A stretch of DNA of 64,000 bases, from the NCBI GenBank assembly GCA_945910005.1, contig OX246747.1, positions 33,274,293-33,338,292 of the forward strand, given 5' to 3'. Source of the DNA: Isoperla grammatica (taxonomy: Eukaryota; Arthropoda; Insecta; Plecoptera; Perlodidae). Made by a program: the position numbers and the translations under genes. Positions 35,841-47,133 of this stretch are shown one piece after another. How positions within the stretch are numbered: the first letter of the stretch is position 1; every line of letters starts with the position of its first letter. Below the pieces are notes generated by a model, which saw only the letters and a list, made by a program, of their open reading frames with translations, did not search any database and was not told the origin of the DNA.

Positions 35841-36431
35841 ATATTGCACTTTCTACCTCAACAGGGCTGCAGCTAACACCCCGAAATATCAACACTTTTC
35901 AAGGGGGGCTCCCGAACTAATAAAGTCTATGTTTACTCTTTTCAAACGGCATTGGGTTCAGTAGTATTAAATATTTGTTTGATTAAGGCTGTATGTTCAA
36001 CTACCTTGCAGAACACCCGATTTCAGTCCGTAAAAATAAGTTTAAAATGTGTTTAAATGTTCCTAAAAGAAAATCAAAATATATCATCGTGGAGAGAACC
36101 TAAAGCTTGTTCTTTCCCTATAATTGGTTTTTATTCCTCCAACAAATATTTACGTTTTAAACAATATGTTCTTAATTATAGTTGTGAAAGGTGTTCACAA
36201 AATATCACATTACAAAAGGTAAATTAAGAACATCTTATAAACAGAAATAATGATTCTAAATGGAAACAATCATAAGAAAGAGCCCTAAATAAATTCTCTC
36301 TAGTGGACAAGAACATATTTTCATTTATATTTGGAATAATTTCAACACATTTTAAAGCAATTGTAACACCGCGAAATCGGGAGTTGCGCAAGCTAGGTTG
36401 TCATACAGCAGCCTTAACGACCCACTTAACA
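35841..36431. other. Non-coding, nothing recognised
   Basis: No exon found. Confidence 0.4.
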
Positions 36432-36797
36432 GCGAAGGATACCTCTACGTCAAAAACCGCACAAAATTTTCATTTTTAAATGCTATCTCAAGAATGGGCT
36501 TCGAAATCGAAAATCTGAATCAACAGCGCACTGTGGACTGGTAAGTCCTACATACTGAATGCTCTAAGTTGTGTTTTAAATTATAATCAATATGTTCAAT
36601 TAATGTTATTACTAATTATCGAATTAATAATAAAATAACTACGCTAATGGTTATAATACTTTAGTCAGTCTGTAGGGCTTACCAAAACACAGTGCGCTGT
36701 TGATTTAGATTTTCGATTTCTTGTTGCAATCTTGGGATATAATATAATAATGAAAATATTCTACGGTTTTGACGTAGTAGAGACTACCCTTTGCTCT
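36432..36797. mobile_element. MITE family A, copy 5 (complete)
   Basis: GCGAAGGATACCTCTACGTC at the left and 'TTTTGACGTAGTAGAGACTA' near the right. Inner inverted blocks are CGAAATCGAAAATCTGAATC and 'GATTTAGATTTTCGATTTC', with GGTAAGTCC and GGGCTTACC boxes. Best copy of the family. Confidence 0.8.
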
Positions 36798-36992
36798 TTC
36801 TAAATGGGGATGAATTAGTGTCACTATTAACCCCTCCCCCCCTCCACCCCCCATTAAAAGCCAACAACTGGATGTCAATTGATTATTTGGTGTTCAACAA
36901 CGACAACTAGGTCACAATGTGACACCGGGTGGGATTAGAATGAGGAAGTGCATCGTTATATTGTAACGAGATGCATCTGCTATAGTTGTAAA

Positions 36993-37297
36993 TAGGGCAC
37001 TAGCAACACCAAAAGACAACAATGAAACAAATGAATTGAATCGATGGACAAACAACAAGCTGTCAAAAAATAATTTCATCTGGTTTTGGAAAACAAAACG
37101 AAAAAACTAACAAATACACATACAAAACTTTCACTTAGTCGTTGTTCATCATTAAAGTTTTGAATGGCGAGCAGTTACTATTGCTACACTTGTTTTTATT
37201 TCTATGGTTGCTATTTTATTATTTTGACAGCTGATGGTTTGTCCATCAGTTCAATTCATTTGTTCCATTCTTGTCTTTCGGTGTTGCTAGTGCCCTA
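36993..37297. mobile_element. TIR MITE (TAGGGCACTAGCAACACC ends)
   Basis: Inverted ends of about 75 bp: TAGGGCACTAGCAACACC and its complement, AAAGACAA, and 'AACAAATGAATTGAA'. TA could be the target duplication. Confidence 0.8.
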
Positions 37298-37346
37298 TAC
37301 CCGCTCCAACAATTCAACTATTTGTCATCCATAGACACTATTAAGC

Positions 37347-37530
37347 TAACACTTTGAACCACTGAGGGCGCTAGTGAAAACGAATGAAGCGCTCAAGTGG
37401 CAATGTCATGCAACTTTCGGATGACGAAGCATCGTTGATCCTACGACGATAAGGGCAAAATTGTGGAAATTGTTTAATTAAATACGGATTTTAAAAATTT
37501 TGGACAGATAATGAATCCGATCAGTCCATC
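37347..37530. repeat. Dispersed repeat, copy 2
   Basis: Matches 30160-30345 from 'GAGGGCGCTAGTGAAAACGA' onward. Confidence 0.6.
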
Positions 37531-37674
37531 TAAAAAGGCAAGGCGACACGTTTTAGACTTACAATTAACAAACAACGCAAAACAAACGCAAACAAAATCA
37601 GAAGATAAAAAACAAATACAAACACAAAACAAAACAAGAAAACAAAATACATACATATGAACAAGAAAAAACAA

Positions 37675-37960
37675 CTGGAGCCATCCTAGCAACGAAGCAC
37701 TCAATAAATTCAAAGTTGTTCTGAATCGGCCTTGTTGATTCTAGCATCTGTCCGCAGGTGTTCGCACTGTCCAATCACTGATTCATCTGTTTCATATTTG
37801 AAATATCGATCTTTGATTGGTTATCGCTCACTCGTCGATGGTGTTCGAAGCCTACAGGGTTGGTTTAGTCACTTTAAATTTAAGTCCCTCACTGCAAATA
37901 AGTTTAATTACTTAGTGGGTAGACTCTAAATGTGAATTTATTATTTTTATTTTATTTAAA
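37675..37960 (+). mobile_element. tRNA-derived SINE, 5'-truncated (S3)
   Basis: Plus-oriented body from CCATCCTAGCAACGAAGCAC to the GTAGACTCTAAATGTGAATT tail. The head is missing. Confidence 0.75.
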
Positions 37961-38159
37961 CAGAAAACAAAAATTATGATATATCACAATAATATCCGGC
38001 ACTATTTTCAACCGCGGAATGAAATCTTCACCAATAAGTTGCTAGATTTGGCTACATATAGCGTTGTATATACTAAAACACGGTGCCTATAGTATATCCA
38101 TGTCGCTAGGTCTAAATAATTTTTGAACCCCCGCCAACAGTCGAATCAAACATGATAAC

Positions 38160-38431
38160 TAGAGATGCGTTATCGGTTTTAGGTGCTAAATTGGACATTT
38201 ATTTATTGATTTTATTTTTGAAAACGCTACAAAAATGTTAATTTTACAAAAAATAATGTGTTCCCATTCCTATTGAGATTTAGTAAAGAACTGCATTTTA
38301 ACTCATTAAAAAGTGACCACTGAATTGATTTGAACTAGAACCTGCACATAATTTTTCATTAGAAGTGCAAGAAACCCCCTGATATACAAGGTTTTGACGG
38401 AAAGAAAAATATAAATGCTACAAAATGCTAA
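38160..38431 (-). mobile_element. hAT-like MITE family D, copy 2
   Basis: Inverted copy of 33484-33831. It starts TAGAGATGCGTTAT and ends at AAATGCTA, where the terminal piece is missing. Confidence 0.55.
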
Positions 38432-39026
38432 GGGTGTGTTCCAACTTGTCGTTTTTCGTAGTGGACTAAGCTTAGTTATACTAATCGAAAGGAAGTGACG
38501 TCACAAGCAGGCGACCAATGCTCCTTATTTGGCTAGTTGTTAGTGGTTAGTGGGTAGTGGCCGAAAGTGTACACTACGACACCGACTAACCCACTAAACC
38601 AAGATGGTTGATACCAGGCATCACAGCTGATACTTTTAGGTTAGGAAAATACCCAGCCAGTGAGTGGAAGTATTATTAACGTATTTATTCACATAAGATG
38701 ATTAGTAACAATACACTTTGTATTTGCATACTAGGTAGCGTGCCCAAAGCTGTTAGCGTTTAGTGTGTAGCAGGTTAGTGGTTAGTGTAATAATTTTCTT
38801 GTCATTTCTTCGTGACGTGTATTAATTGATTGCGAGTCTTCCGGTATCATTCGGAACTGTCGCAAGAAAGCCGCGCTCATCAACTAAAAGCTATTGTTCG
38901 CTTTGTAAGCTCTTTGGTATCATCCCGCTCGTTTATCAAAGACGTTATTGCATCGCGTTACGGAGTGTTGATAATACATAATGGACTTTGATCATCTATC
39001 AACGAGCGAAACTATTTGGCCCAGGG
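38432..39026. other. Non-coding, nothing firm
   Basis: A run of TTAGTGGTTAGTG-type short repeats at 38530-38550 and 38765-38785. No exon. Confidence 0.4.
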
Positions 39027-39080
39027 GCCGGATTCACAAGAGGTCTTAACTTAGGACCAGTCCTAAGTCCTGCTGCGCTA

Positions 39081-39311
39081 GACCATTTCAAAAACTATCT
39101 AGGACCCTTTGTATGATTCTTCAAGAACAACAATATACAACAATTAAAAATCAGTTTTCAAATGTTATATCAAGGTGCATTGATGCACACAAGATCATCA
39201 TCTACTAACCTTGATCTTATGTTTTTTAATTGTTGTTCATTGTTGCTAATAAAGATTTAAATGACCGTGATGATAATCATACAAAGGGTCCTAGATAGTT
39301 TTTGAAATGGT
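39081..39311. mobile_element. Foldback MITE family C, copy 2
   Basis: GACCATTTCAAAAACTATCT at the left is mirrored by AGATAGTTTTTGAAATGGTC at the right. 'AAATGTTATATCAAGGTGC' is shared with 23448-23698. Confidence 0.8.
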
Positions 39312-40320
39312 CTCAGACGTCAGTTCAAAAGTACACTTGACATAAGTACAATATGCGCGGTAAACTTGTGGTTCGCAGTAAAATAATATTAATATTATTT
39401 TTATTCGCATGCCCCCCCCATCCCTTGTATTAATAAAAAAAAATAAAAACACTGTTATAATAAATTTGTGTTTTTTTTAAATTAGAACTACAAAAACTGC
39501 AGTATTTAGGGATTGTATTCAGACTGGTGTTGGTTTCTAAAACGCTCAAAACACACTCTTAAAGCATTATTTTTCCAAATCGCCTGCGGCGCCATTGTTA
39601 GGGGGCTCTGCCCCCCAAAACCCCATGTTTTTTCAAAAGTTAATGGACTAGGTAAACAGTGTTGTGTAATTGAATTCGCATTACAGATTACCTATTATCT
39701 ATAATTATTAGTTGGATGACGTCGGGGGTTTAGAGGAAAGGAAATTATTTAGAGTTATTGTTTATGACTAATTAATTAATGTATTGACAGTTTTTTTTTT
39801 TTTTTTTTTTACCCAAAACTAATTATATTTATATGATATTATTAATGTTTGGACAAGCTCTAATGGCAATTCCTAATACAAAAGGCTTACTATAGCCTAC
39901 AAGAATTCTTTAGTAATATCTTATCCAATTAACTATTGTAAAATAAGCTTTAGTCTAGACTAATCTTTTACTATTCTTAACACATTATATTACTAAAATA
40001 AGTTACTCTTTATTAGTTTATAACAACAATGTATAACAACAATGTAAATGTAGGCATATGTTAACAATGTATGTAAAACAACAACGTGAAGACCATTGTA
40101 TACTATCACTGCTTTCATAGCCACTCGCCACTGTTATTTCTTGAGTGATTGTAAAAAATTTTAAATGTAACTTTTGTTCTATTAGGAATAGAGGCATATA
40201 GGCCTAAACATCCACATATTTAGTTTTAATCTAACAATAGCCTAGACCTTACATAAGGATTTATGGACTATATGGTGAAAACTGTTCTAAATAATATTAT
40301 GCATTATAATTATATCATAA
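39312..40320. other. Non-coding, nothing recognised
   Basis: A GGGGGCTCTGCCCCC hairpin at 39601-39615 and a T-run at 39791-39810. No exon. Confidence 0.45.
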
Positions 40321-40500
40321 AAGAAATGATGTAGAAGATAGAGGTGGAAGTTGGCAAAGAAATGATGTAGAAGATGGAGGTGGAAGTTGGCAAGAAATGA
40401 TGTAGAAGATAGAGGTGGAAGTTGGCAAAGAAATGATGTAGAAGATGGAGGTGGAAGTTGGCAAGAAATGATGTAGAAGATAGAGGTGGAAGTTGGCAAG
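40321..40500. repeat. 35/36-bp minisatellite, 5 copies
   Basis: Units start with AAGAAATGATGTAGAAGA at 40321, 40357, 40392, 40428 and 40463. Spacing alternates 36, 35, 36, 35, so the true repeat is a 71-bp dimer. The minus-strand frames through it are a by-product. Confidence 0.92.
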
Positions 40501-40730
40501 AAGTGCAAGCAAAAAGACTGTGGGAAGACAGATGTGGATGGCGTGAGCTGGTGGGAAGAAAAGAGAGTGAATTTGAAGAGGACATGACAGGCCTGGCAAG
40601 CCGTTGTTAGGAGCTCTTGAAGTGCCCTAGAATCCTGGTGGCTATAGCCACCCCCTGACCTAACTTAAGTTGGAAACAGGAGCCAGAGATATATATATAT
40701 AATTAAACCTGTAAATGTATACATATTATG

Positions 40731-40761
<31 letters not shown>

Positions 40762-40775
40762 AAAAAAAAAAAATT
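40501..40775 (+). mobile_element. Possible 3' end of a retroelement
   Basis: A short open stretch (LWEDRCGWRELVGRKESEF, stop near 40607) is followed by about 130 bp and a (AAAT)n then A-rich tail at 40736-40772. This resembles the C-terminus and tail of a non-LTR retrotransposon, but no diagnostic domain is present. Confidence 0.3.
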
Positions 40776-42142
40776 CACATCGAAGCTCTAATATTTCAAT
40801 GTGTAGGAAATTTTCCATCACTACCAAGTACGGGTGCCATAAAACTTGGAATGCAAACGTTCTCTAATTTGATAATTATATAAACCGATTGTTTTATTTA
40901 AACTCATTGTGTTTTTAACAATTTGCTGCATGCACAACACAAATCAATGGTGTTGGTAAATTACTTTCTGTCCTTGGAGAGTTTAATTAAAGCTATTGAC
41001 GTCAATGTCATTGCAATATTTTATGGGATATATAATAAAACAACAATTGGATTGAACGTATATTGCATTCCTCGATACTAATAAAAAGTGTGACAATGAT
41101 TTGATTATGCCTAATTAAATACAAACTAATTAACTAAAGTCATAACATAAATATTATGGCTTTAGGCTGAGAATTGGTATAGAGACCGTTCATATAAATA
41201 CCCCCGGTTAAAACAGTCTAGTTATCACATCTTCCAGACTTCTCCTGCTTTGGAATCATCACCGATCTTCGATCTAAAGTAAGTTCAAGCCTTCATTTAC
41301 AAAGTTCTAATTCAATATGTTTACTGTAGCACATATTACTAACTGTTCCGAAGAGTTTTTTTTTTCAACTTTTTTTCCTCGTTGTATATATATGTATTGT
41401 CTTTTCGAATTGCCAACCTTTATGCTTATGTTTTAATCTTATATATTAAAATGTTTAAAGTTTCCACTTAGGAAATTTTACAAAGAATGTATGTTTATAA
41501 TTTTATAAATAGATGGGAAACATAATTTACTTATACTTTTAATTGTTATACTTATAAAACTTACTTTTTTCTTACTAACTTTTTTTTTATACTTATAATT
41601 TTATAAACGTTTATAAACCTGCTTGTTTATAATTTAATAAATTGTGTTTCTCAAAAAAAAAAAAAAATTACTAAATGTATTTTCACAATACAATTGGTTG
41701 TTAGTGCTTCTTCTTAATTTTAATCGTAATTGAAAACACAATAATACGAAATATTTAATTTTTCGATATTCGATATATGTGGACATGTATGTTCTTCGGT
41801 GACGCTTGCCCTTTGATGTGAGTTGACAACTTTGATAAGAAAATTTCATAGTAGTTTTCGATTAGACACAGTGAAATTCTCATCAATTTAAACGTTGTAT
41901 CGTTTTTCAACAAACTATCAGCTCCACAATTACGATTACAAATAGCTTCAAAATACATTTGGTTACATAATATATTTAATTACTATTCAAGGGTTACAGT
42001 ATCTATTGACAATTGTGCACTGAAACCTCTTAATATTACATAATTATTTTACAAATTAAAACTAATTTATTCATAAAAAATTTTAACAATAAAGTACAAA
42101 ACATCAAATAAGTTCATTCCTCAGAACTTAAAACTTAAACCA
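40776..42142. other. Non-coding, nothing recognised
   Basis: AT-rich DNA without supported exons. Confidence 0.4.
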
Positions 42143-42300
42143 TAAATAAATAAATTCACATTTAGAGTCTACCCACTCAGTAATAAAACTGATTTTCAGT
42201 GGGGGAATTTAATTTAAAGCGACTAAACCAACCCTGCAGGTAGGTTCCGAACACCATCGACGAGTGAGCGATAACCAATGAAAGATCAATATTTCAACCT
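42143..42300 (-). mobile_element. tRNA-derived SINE, tail half (S4)
   Basis: AAATAAATTCACATTTAGAG, CTACCCACTCAGTAATAAAA and 'CACCATCGACGAGTGAGCGA' match the tail half of S2. Confidence 0.7.
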
Positions 42301-42667
42301 TAATTTACCTAACAGCTCCTTACTTGCAGAATTACCTCTAACATTATTTGTAATAACTAATTATTAGTAATTACTAATAAGGTTTCAAGTATTCTTATTA
42401 TTTCTTCGTCTGGTGCACTCAAATAAAATTGCCACGTTTTAAATTTGGTTTGAAATAATGGTTGCTTTTACCCATGTTTTCAAGTCTGCTGGAATATAGT
42501 TACAGATTTTAGTAGAGCCAAGATATTGCACGTGTTTCTATAAAAGTGTTGTTTGGACGGTCGTTTAGCCACGTTGTGGGTAACACTGCTGGTCGTACCA
42601 TTATGACGTGTTCTGTGCGTTCTCCTGTGATTTGCAATTACTTTAAAATAAAATAAATAAAATAAAT
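42301..42667. other. Non-coding, nothing recognised
   Basis: No gene recognised. Confidence 0.4.
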
Positions 42668-42776
42668 AAATAAATTTATTTATTTATTTATTTATTTAAT
42701 GTCTATCTTATTCAGTTATAAAAACGGATTTACAAAGGAGGACCTTATTTACAAAGGAGGACCTTATTTACAAAGG
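42668..42776 (-). mobile_element. SINE/LINE 3' tail fragment, copy 4
   Basis: (TTTA)n, 'TTTAATGTCTATCTTATTCA' and three tandem copies of ACAAAGGAGGACC-type sequence. Confidence 0.6.
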
Positions 42777-42777
42777 A

Positions 42778-42910
42778 GAGAGCCTACCCACACAGTAACG
42801 AAACTGATTTTCAGTGGTGGACTTTAATTTAAAGCGACTAAACTAACCCTGTACATTCCGAACACCATCGACGATTGAGCGATAACCAATCAAAGATCGA
42901 TATTTCAATA
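42778..42910 (-). mobile_element. tRNA-derived SINE, tail half (S5)
   Basis: GAGCCTACCCACACAGTAAC through CCAATCAAAGATCGATATTT, directly abutting the preceding tail fragment. Confidence 0.65.
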
Positions 42911-43289
42911 AAATTATATTACGGTTTCATTACTAGCGTAGCCATATGGCAGCAGTGGAATTGTAAATTTGTCTCAGCATTCAAATACACCTCATTGATA
43001 TATCACCGAGTTTAAAAATTTGCTTCAAAAGTTTCCCTTCTTGGCATTTTTTCCCGTTTCTTTAACGTAACTAGGATGACTTATATAGAAGAATCTCAAA
43101 ATAGCGATGTGTTAAAAGTAAATTAAAGACACATAGTTTCAAACGTCCCGGAAATTTTAATAATAATACTTTCAAGGTTGAACCCAAAAACGCATTCGCT
43201 CAAAACAATGTTTCAAAAAGCATACTATCTTGAATTAGTTGTCAAAAAAAAAAAAAAAAAAATCGAAAATTTCCAGGTTTGTTTAGTGA

Positions 43290-43460
43290 CATTACTTTAG
43301 CCCAATGTCCTTTACAACCCGGATTAAATTACAAAAAAAAGCTGAATTTTTTTAAGGGTCGCTTACAAATGTTATTTTTTTATAAACATACTTCGGGTAC
43401 GCCAAAATCCGCCATGTGTGTTAACCGCCATCTTGGGCTAAAGTTTCTGCTAAGTTTTGC
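43290..43460 (+). repeat. Dispersed repeat, inverted mate at 44680-44860
   Basis: Shares the GGTCGCTTACAAATG and 'TAACCGCCATCTTGG' blocks with the complement of 44680-44860. The plus reading frame through it is not conserved in the mate. Confidence 0.5.
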
Positions 43461-43815
43461 TCTGTCTGCGGGGACGACAGCCACTACACATACAGGAATA
43501 CAATAGCTCGTATCTCAGACATTTTTAAAGTTAACTGAATAATACTTGGCAAGTGGGTTCTAGACACATTAATCTTCATGTTTTATATGAACATATATAA
43601 GAGATTACGATTCCTTTTTAGTGTGTTATTACAAATTTAAATTATTTGTTTGCTTAACCTTTGTGTGTTTTAACAACTTTACACCCTGTTTGCCACTTTC
43701 TATTCTTAGTTAGTACTTAGTCCTTAGTCTAGATTATAAGTTTACTTTTGTACATGGCTACAGAGGGCAATTTGTGCCCTTCATTGGCCTTCCCGCTCTC
43801 GGGCGGGTAAACTTC

Positions 43816-43922
<107 letters not shown>

Positions 43923-44149
43923 GGACTTTATTTGTAAAACAGTGTACATTTTACAAAACGGCGAGGTTCGAGCATGTTGAGGTTCAAGACAATACAGACA
44001 ATACAGACAATACAATAATAGACAATACAATATACTATTCAGTTAGTATGTTTGTCGCTAGTCATGAATATACAATTATCCATGTATACGGTTGATAACT
44101 TTAATGCTTGGTTCTATGTTAATATGATACATAACCACAATCGTGCTAT

Positions 44150-44535
44150 TTATGGTCCCAGGTTCAAATTCCAGATCAGGCAGAAGTTTTTTAACTTCTA
44201 ATAAGGATTCAGTTCCATTACTTCTTGTCTTAGGAATAAGTAAACGGTGACTTTGGGGCCGTCCTAGCAACGAAGCACTCAATAAATTCAAAGTTGTTCT
44301 GAATCGGCCTTGTTGATTCTGGCATTTGTCCGCAGGTGTTCGCACTGTCCAATCACTGATTCAAATGTTTTGTATTAAAAATATTGATCTTTGATTGGTT
44401 ATCGCTCACTCGTCGATGGTGTTCGGAGCCTACAGGGTTGGTTTAGTCGCTTTAAATTAAAGTCCCCCACAGAAAATCAGTTTCGTTACTAAATAGGTAG
44501 ACTCTAAAATATGTGAGTCTATTTATTTATTTGTT
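44150..44535 (+). mobile_element. tRNA-derived SINE, near full length (S6)
   Basis: The head is eroded but keeps a B-box-like GGTTCAAATTCC at about 44161. The body follows in order: neck, 'GTCCTAGCAACGAAGCACTC', TTCGCACTGTCCAATCACTG, 'GGTTGGTTTAGTCGCTTTAA' and the GTAGACTCTAAA tail. Confidence 0.8.
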
Positions 44536-44679
44536 TACTTATGAGTATTGTACATAATAGTACTATTCATTTGACACTATTCATTTTACTTTTCAAGTAA
44601 CTATTCATGTAACTATTAATGTAACTATTCATGATACGGAGGCCTCACAACAAGTGATTAAATGGAAAACTGTAACCGC

Positions 44680-44860
44680 CCACATTTTCCAAGATGGCGG
44701 CTAACGCACAACATGGATTTTCAAAGCGTACCCAAAGTATGTTATATAAAAAAACGACATTTGTAAGCGACCTCAAAAATCGGGTTTTCTCCTCATTTTT
44801 CCGGGGGAAAATCTACAATCACACCACTGTTAAAAATGTGTTTTTAATTCAAACATTTAC
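44680..44860 (-). repeat. Dispersed repeat, mate of 43290-43460
   Basis: AAGATGGCGGCTAACGCACA and CATTTGTAAGCGACC are the complements of the 43290-43460 landmarks. Confidence 0.5.
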
Positions 44861-45142
44861 ATTTGTAGATTATGAACTTGAAAATTGAACATAAGGTACG
44901 AAATGAATTCTGGATTTAGAATGATTCACTAAAGAAGGTTAAGTTCTTAACAAACAAGAAAATAATGAAAGCATATGATTAATAACGATGAAAAAAAAAC
45001 GTGTCAATCAATCACTTTTATATTTAAATATAGTGTAGGGTGCGATTCCAAACTACCATAACACATTGGTTTGGCGCAGTTTAAGTATTGAGACTCAAGG
45101 GTCTCCGGTTAAAATCACAATGTTGTTGTTGTTGCAGCAGCA

Positions 45143-45226
45143 ATGAACGCCCTGTGGCTGTACTCTGTGCTTGCAATGCTGGCGGTTGTCCTCACGGTAA
45201 AGACTGTCGGAGACCCGACGTCGTAG
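45143..45226 (+). CDS. Short leader ORF, copy 1 (27 aa)
   Basis: Leader with Tyr at position 7 in place of Trp, ending ...TVGDPTS then TAG. This is the only copy with GTAAAG where others have GGCAAG, creating a possible canonical splice donor after TCCTCACG. It stands directly before the intact copy at 45294. Whether the short peptide is made is unknown. Confidence 0.4.
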   Translation: MNALWLYSVLAMLAVVLTVKTVGDPTS

Positions 45227-45293
45227 CCTAGGCTATAGCGCTTTGTCCTGTCAACATAGTCATGTTGTTGTTGTTGTTGTTGTTGTTGCAGCA

Positions 45294-45431
45294 ATGAACG
45301 CCCTGTGGCTGTGGTCGGTGCTTGCAATGCTGGCGGTTGTCCTCACGGGCAAGGCTGACGGTCTTCCCCAGGGGAAATACGGTGACATAAACACCAGCAT
45401 AGCAATGTGTGGGAGACCAATCTGTGTATGA
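45294..45431 (+). CDS. Secreted cysteine-pair peptide, copy 2 (45 aa)
   Basis: Unknown family, and I do not recognise a named homologue. Residues 1-17 (MNALWLWSVLAMLAVVL) form a hydrophobic signal peptide core. Cleavage is likely after TGKADG (residues 18-23), leaving about 22 residues that end MCGRPICV. The two Cys, four residues apart, would form a small C-terminal disulfide ring followed by one Val. The start follows a (TTG)n-CAG acceptor-like tract by two bases. AATAAA lies at 45506-45511. The mature peptide is identical to the one at 52889, about 7.6 kb away. Secretion is inferred; the role (defence, signalling, venom or pheromone) cannot be told. Confidence 0.75.
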   Translation: MNALWLWSVLAMLAVVLTGKADGLPQGKYGDINTSIAMCGRPICV

Positions 45432-45505
45432 TAGAATATTGCGTCGAGCCACTTCAAACCTATATAATGGGCTCCTTAGACATTGTGGATTATTTCACAT
45501 TGCCT

Positions 45506-45511
45506 AATAAA
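45506..45511 (+). terminator. Polyadenylation signal of copy 2
   Basis: AATAAA in the conserved CCTAATAAAGTAAC context, 75 bases after the stop. The same hexamer follows the other groups at 46483, 47513, 47951, 50475, 51521, 53101 and 54613. A minus-strand AATAAA lies a few tens of bases beyond, so transcripts could converge. Confidence 0.7.
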
Positions 45512-45522
45512 GTAACATAAAA

Positions 45523-45840
45523 TCAAATGTGAATCATCTTTATTAAATCTTCCCGCCTTACCAGTCCCCCGTCCATAAAACCCTTTACCTGCTGACAAGC
45601 CTTAAGGCGCGTCTCCACCACGTTCGGCACTACCTGAGAAAATGTATAACGACGAGACTTACTCATAGACTCAGGAGCATTAATCATTGCAGCAGCAAAT
45701 AAAATACGCCGTACACCAAGTTTTTGGGTCACCGGAGTCTTCGCAGGGACAGAAACAGTGAAAGTGATCTGATAAGTGTATGATATTGATCTGTTAAATC
45801 TCAAATATCGGTGCATTGATGTCTTTAAAAACTTGTGCAA
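45523..45840 (-). other. Spacer block with open minus-strand frame, copy 1
   Basis: A 105-codon minus frame (FTVSVPAKTPVTQKLGVRR in its middle) lies in the conserved spacer. Other spacers (46510, 48000, 50520, 51597, 53722, 54692) carry the same DNA but with a 13-base deletion or other shifts that break the frame after MSKSRR. Protein conservation is therefore not supported. The block could be an old minus-strand exon, since its end has CAGCAG-GTAAAG like a donor. I list it as conserved DNA, not as a confident gene. Confidence 0.3.
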
Positions 45841-45944
45841 TATTAATTGGATTCAATTGGTCCCAAATCGGTAAACAGGATAGAAACTTCAACTTTAGTA
45901 ACAACTGCAACTGCATATGTGCATGTGCATAATCTATTTGTCAC

Positions 45945-46115
45945 TCAGTCACAATAAAACCCTTACCCTGCTGACAAGCCTTAGACTCACCACCCTTGCA
46001 GCTGGTCGCAGCCTGCCAAGGGCACCTATTTGTCGTGGAAGTTTGGCGAAGTTCAAATATTGAGACTCGAATGTCTCCGGTTAATTTCTCATGTTGTTGT
46101 TGTTGTTGTTGTTGC
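45945..46115 (+). promoter_or_regulatory. Candidate promoter/5' exon block of group 2
   Basis: The order repeats before most groups: CTGCATATGTGCATGTGCAT, a CATAAAACCC-like TATA candidate, CTGCTGACAAGCCTTA, then GACTCACCACCCTTGCAGCT, then the TTG run and CAG. It is the best candidate for the promoter and 5' untranslated exon. Copies stand near 46890-47125, 47578-47740, 48350-48570, 50860-51100, 51940-52170, 54170-54380 and 55010-55210. Confidence 0.4.
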
Positions 46116-46119
46116 AGCA

Positions 46120-46203
46120 ATAAACGCCCTGAGGCTGTGGTCTGTGCTTGCAATGCTGGCGGTTGTCCTCACGGGCAAGGCTGTCGGAGACCCGACGTCG
46201 TAG
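46120..46203 (+). pseudogene. Short leader, copy 3, start codon lost
   Basis: ATA replaces ATG, and the first TGG is AGG. The rest, including ...VGDPTS and TAG, is intact. It stands one unit before the intact copy at 46271. Confidence 0.7.
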
Positions 46204-46270
46204 CCTAGGCTATAGCGCTTTGTCCTGTCAATATAGTCATGTTGTTTTTGTTGTTGTTGTTGTTGCAGCA

Positions 46271-46408
46271 ATGAACGCCCTGTGGCTGTGGTCTGTGCTT
46301 GCAATGCTGGCAGTTGTCCTCATGGGCAAGGCTAACGGTCGCCCCCAGTTATACCCTGGCGAACAAATGAACATAATAATGTGTGGAAAACCAGTGTGTG
46401 TAAAATGA
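46271..46408 (+). CDS. Secreted cysteine-pair peptide, copy 4 (45 aa)
   Basis: The leader is as in copy 2 with two changes (LMGKANG). The mature part is about 22 residues, begins RPQLYPGEQ and ends MCGKPVCVK. The two Cys keep the C-x4-C spacing but the chain ends one Lys later. It lacks the NTS block of copy 2. AATAAA is at 46483-46488. The start is two bases after a TTG-run and CAG. Function is unknown. Conservation of G, basic residue, P and aliphatic inside the ring argues the ring is the working part. Confidence 0.75.
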   Translation: MNALWLWSVLAMLAVVLMGKANGRPQLYPGEQMNIIMCGKPVCVK

Positions 46409-46509
46409 TAGAATATTGCGTCGAGCCACTTCAATCCTATATAATGGGCTCCTTAGACATCGTGGATTATTTCACATGGCCTAATAAAGTAACATAAAAT
46501 CAAACATGA

Positions 46510-46790
46510 ATCCTCTTTATTGTATCTTCCCGCCCTACCAGTCCCTCGACCATAGAACTCTTTACCTGCTGACAAGCCTTAAGGCGCGTCTCCACCGCGT
46601 TCGGAATGTATGACGACGAGACTTACTCATAGACTCAGCAGCATTTATAATTGTTGCAGCAAATAAAACACGCCGTAAACCACGTTTTCGGGTCACCCGA
46701 GTCTTTGCAGGGACAGATACAGTGAAAGTGATCTGATAAATGTCTGATATTGATCCGTTTTATCTTGACTATAGGTGCAATGGGGGTTTT
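46510..46790 (-). other. Spacer block, copy 2 (frame broken)
   Basis: Same DNA as 45523-45840, but 13 bases shorter near GTTCGGAATGTATGACGAC. The minus frame changes after MSKSRR. Confidence 0.5.
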
Positions 46791-47084
46791 ATAAACTTTT
46801 AAGAACGTCAGTTATGATTTTCAATATTTATTGGATTCAATTGGTGTCAAAATCGGTAAACATGATAGAAACTTGAACTTTAGGGAGAACTGCAACTGCA
46901 TATGTGCATGTGTATAATCTCTTTGTCACTCAGTCACCATAAAACCCTTTACCTGCTAACAATTGCCTTAGACTCACCACCCTTGCAGCTGGTCGCAGCC
47001 TGCCAAGGGCTCCTATTTGTCGGGGAAGTTTGGCGCAGTTCAAATATTGAGACTCGAATGTCTCCAGTTACTTTCACATGTTGT

Positions 47085-47128
<44 letters not shown>

Positions 47129-47133
47129 CAGCA

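Noticed and set aside
40310..40599. Minus-strand frames rich in LPTSTSIFYIIS
   Set aside because: Artefact of the 35/36-bp minisatellite; all frames are open across it.
45160..45200. GC-AG introns starting at CACGG-GCAAGG in each leader
   Set aside because: The GC donor context is weak, and splicing to the next TTGCAG would only join leader to leader. Kept as a remote possibility without support.
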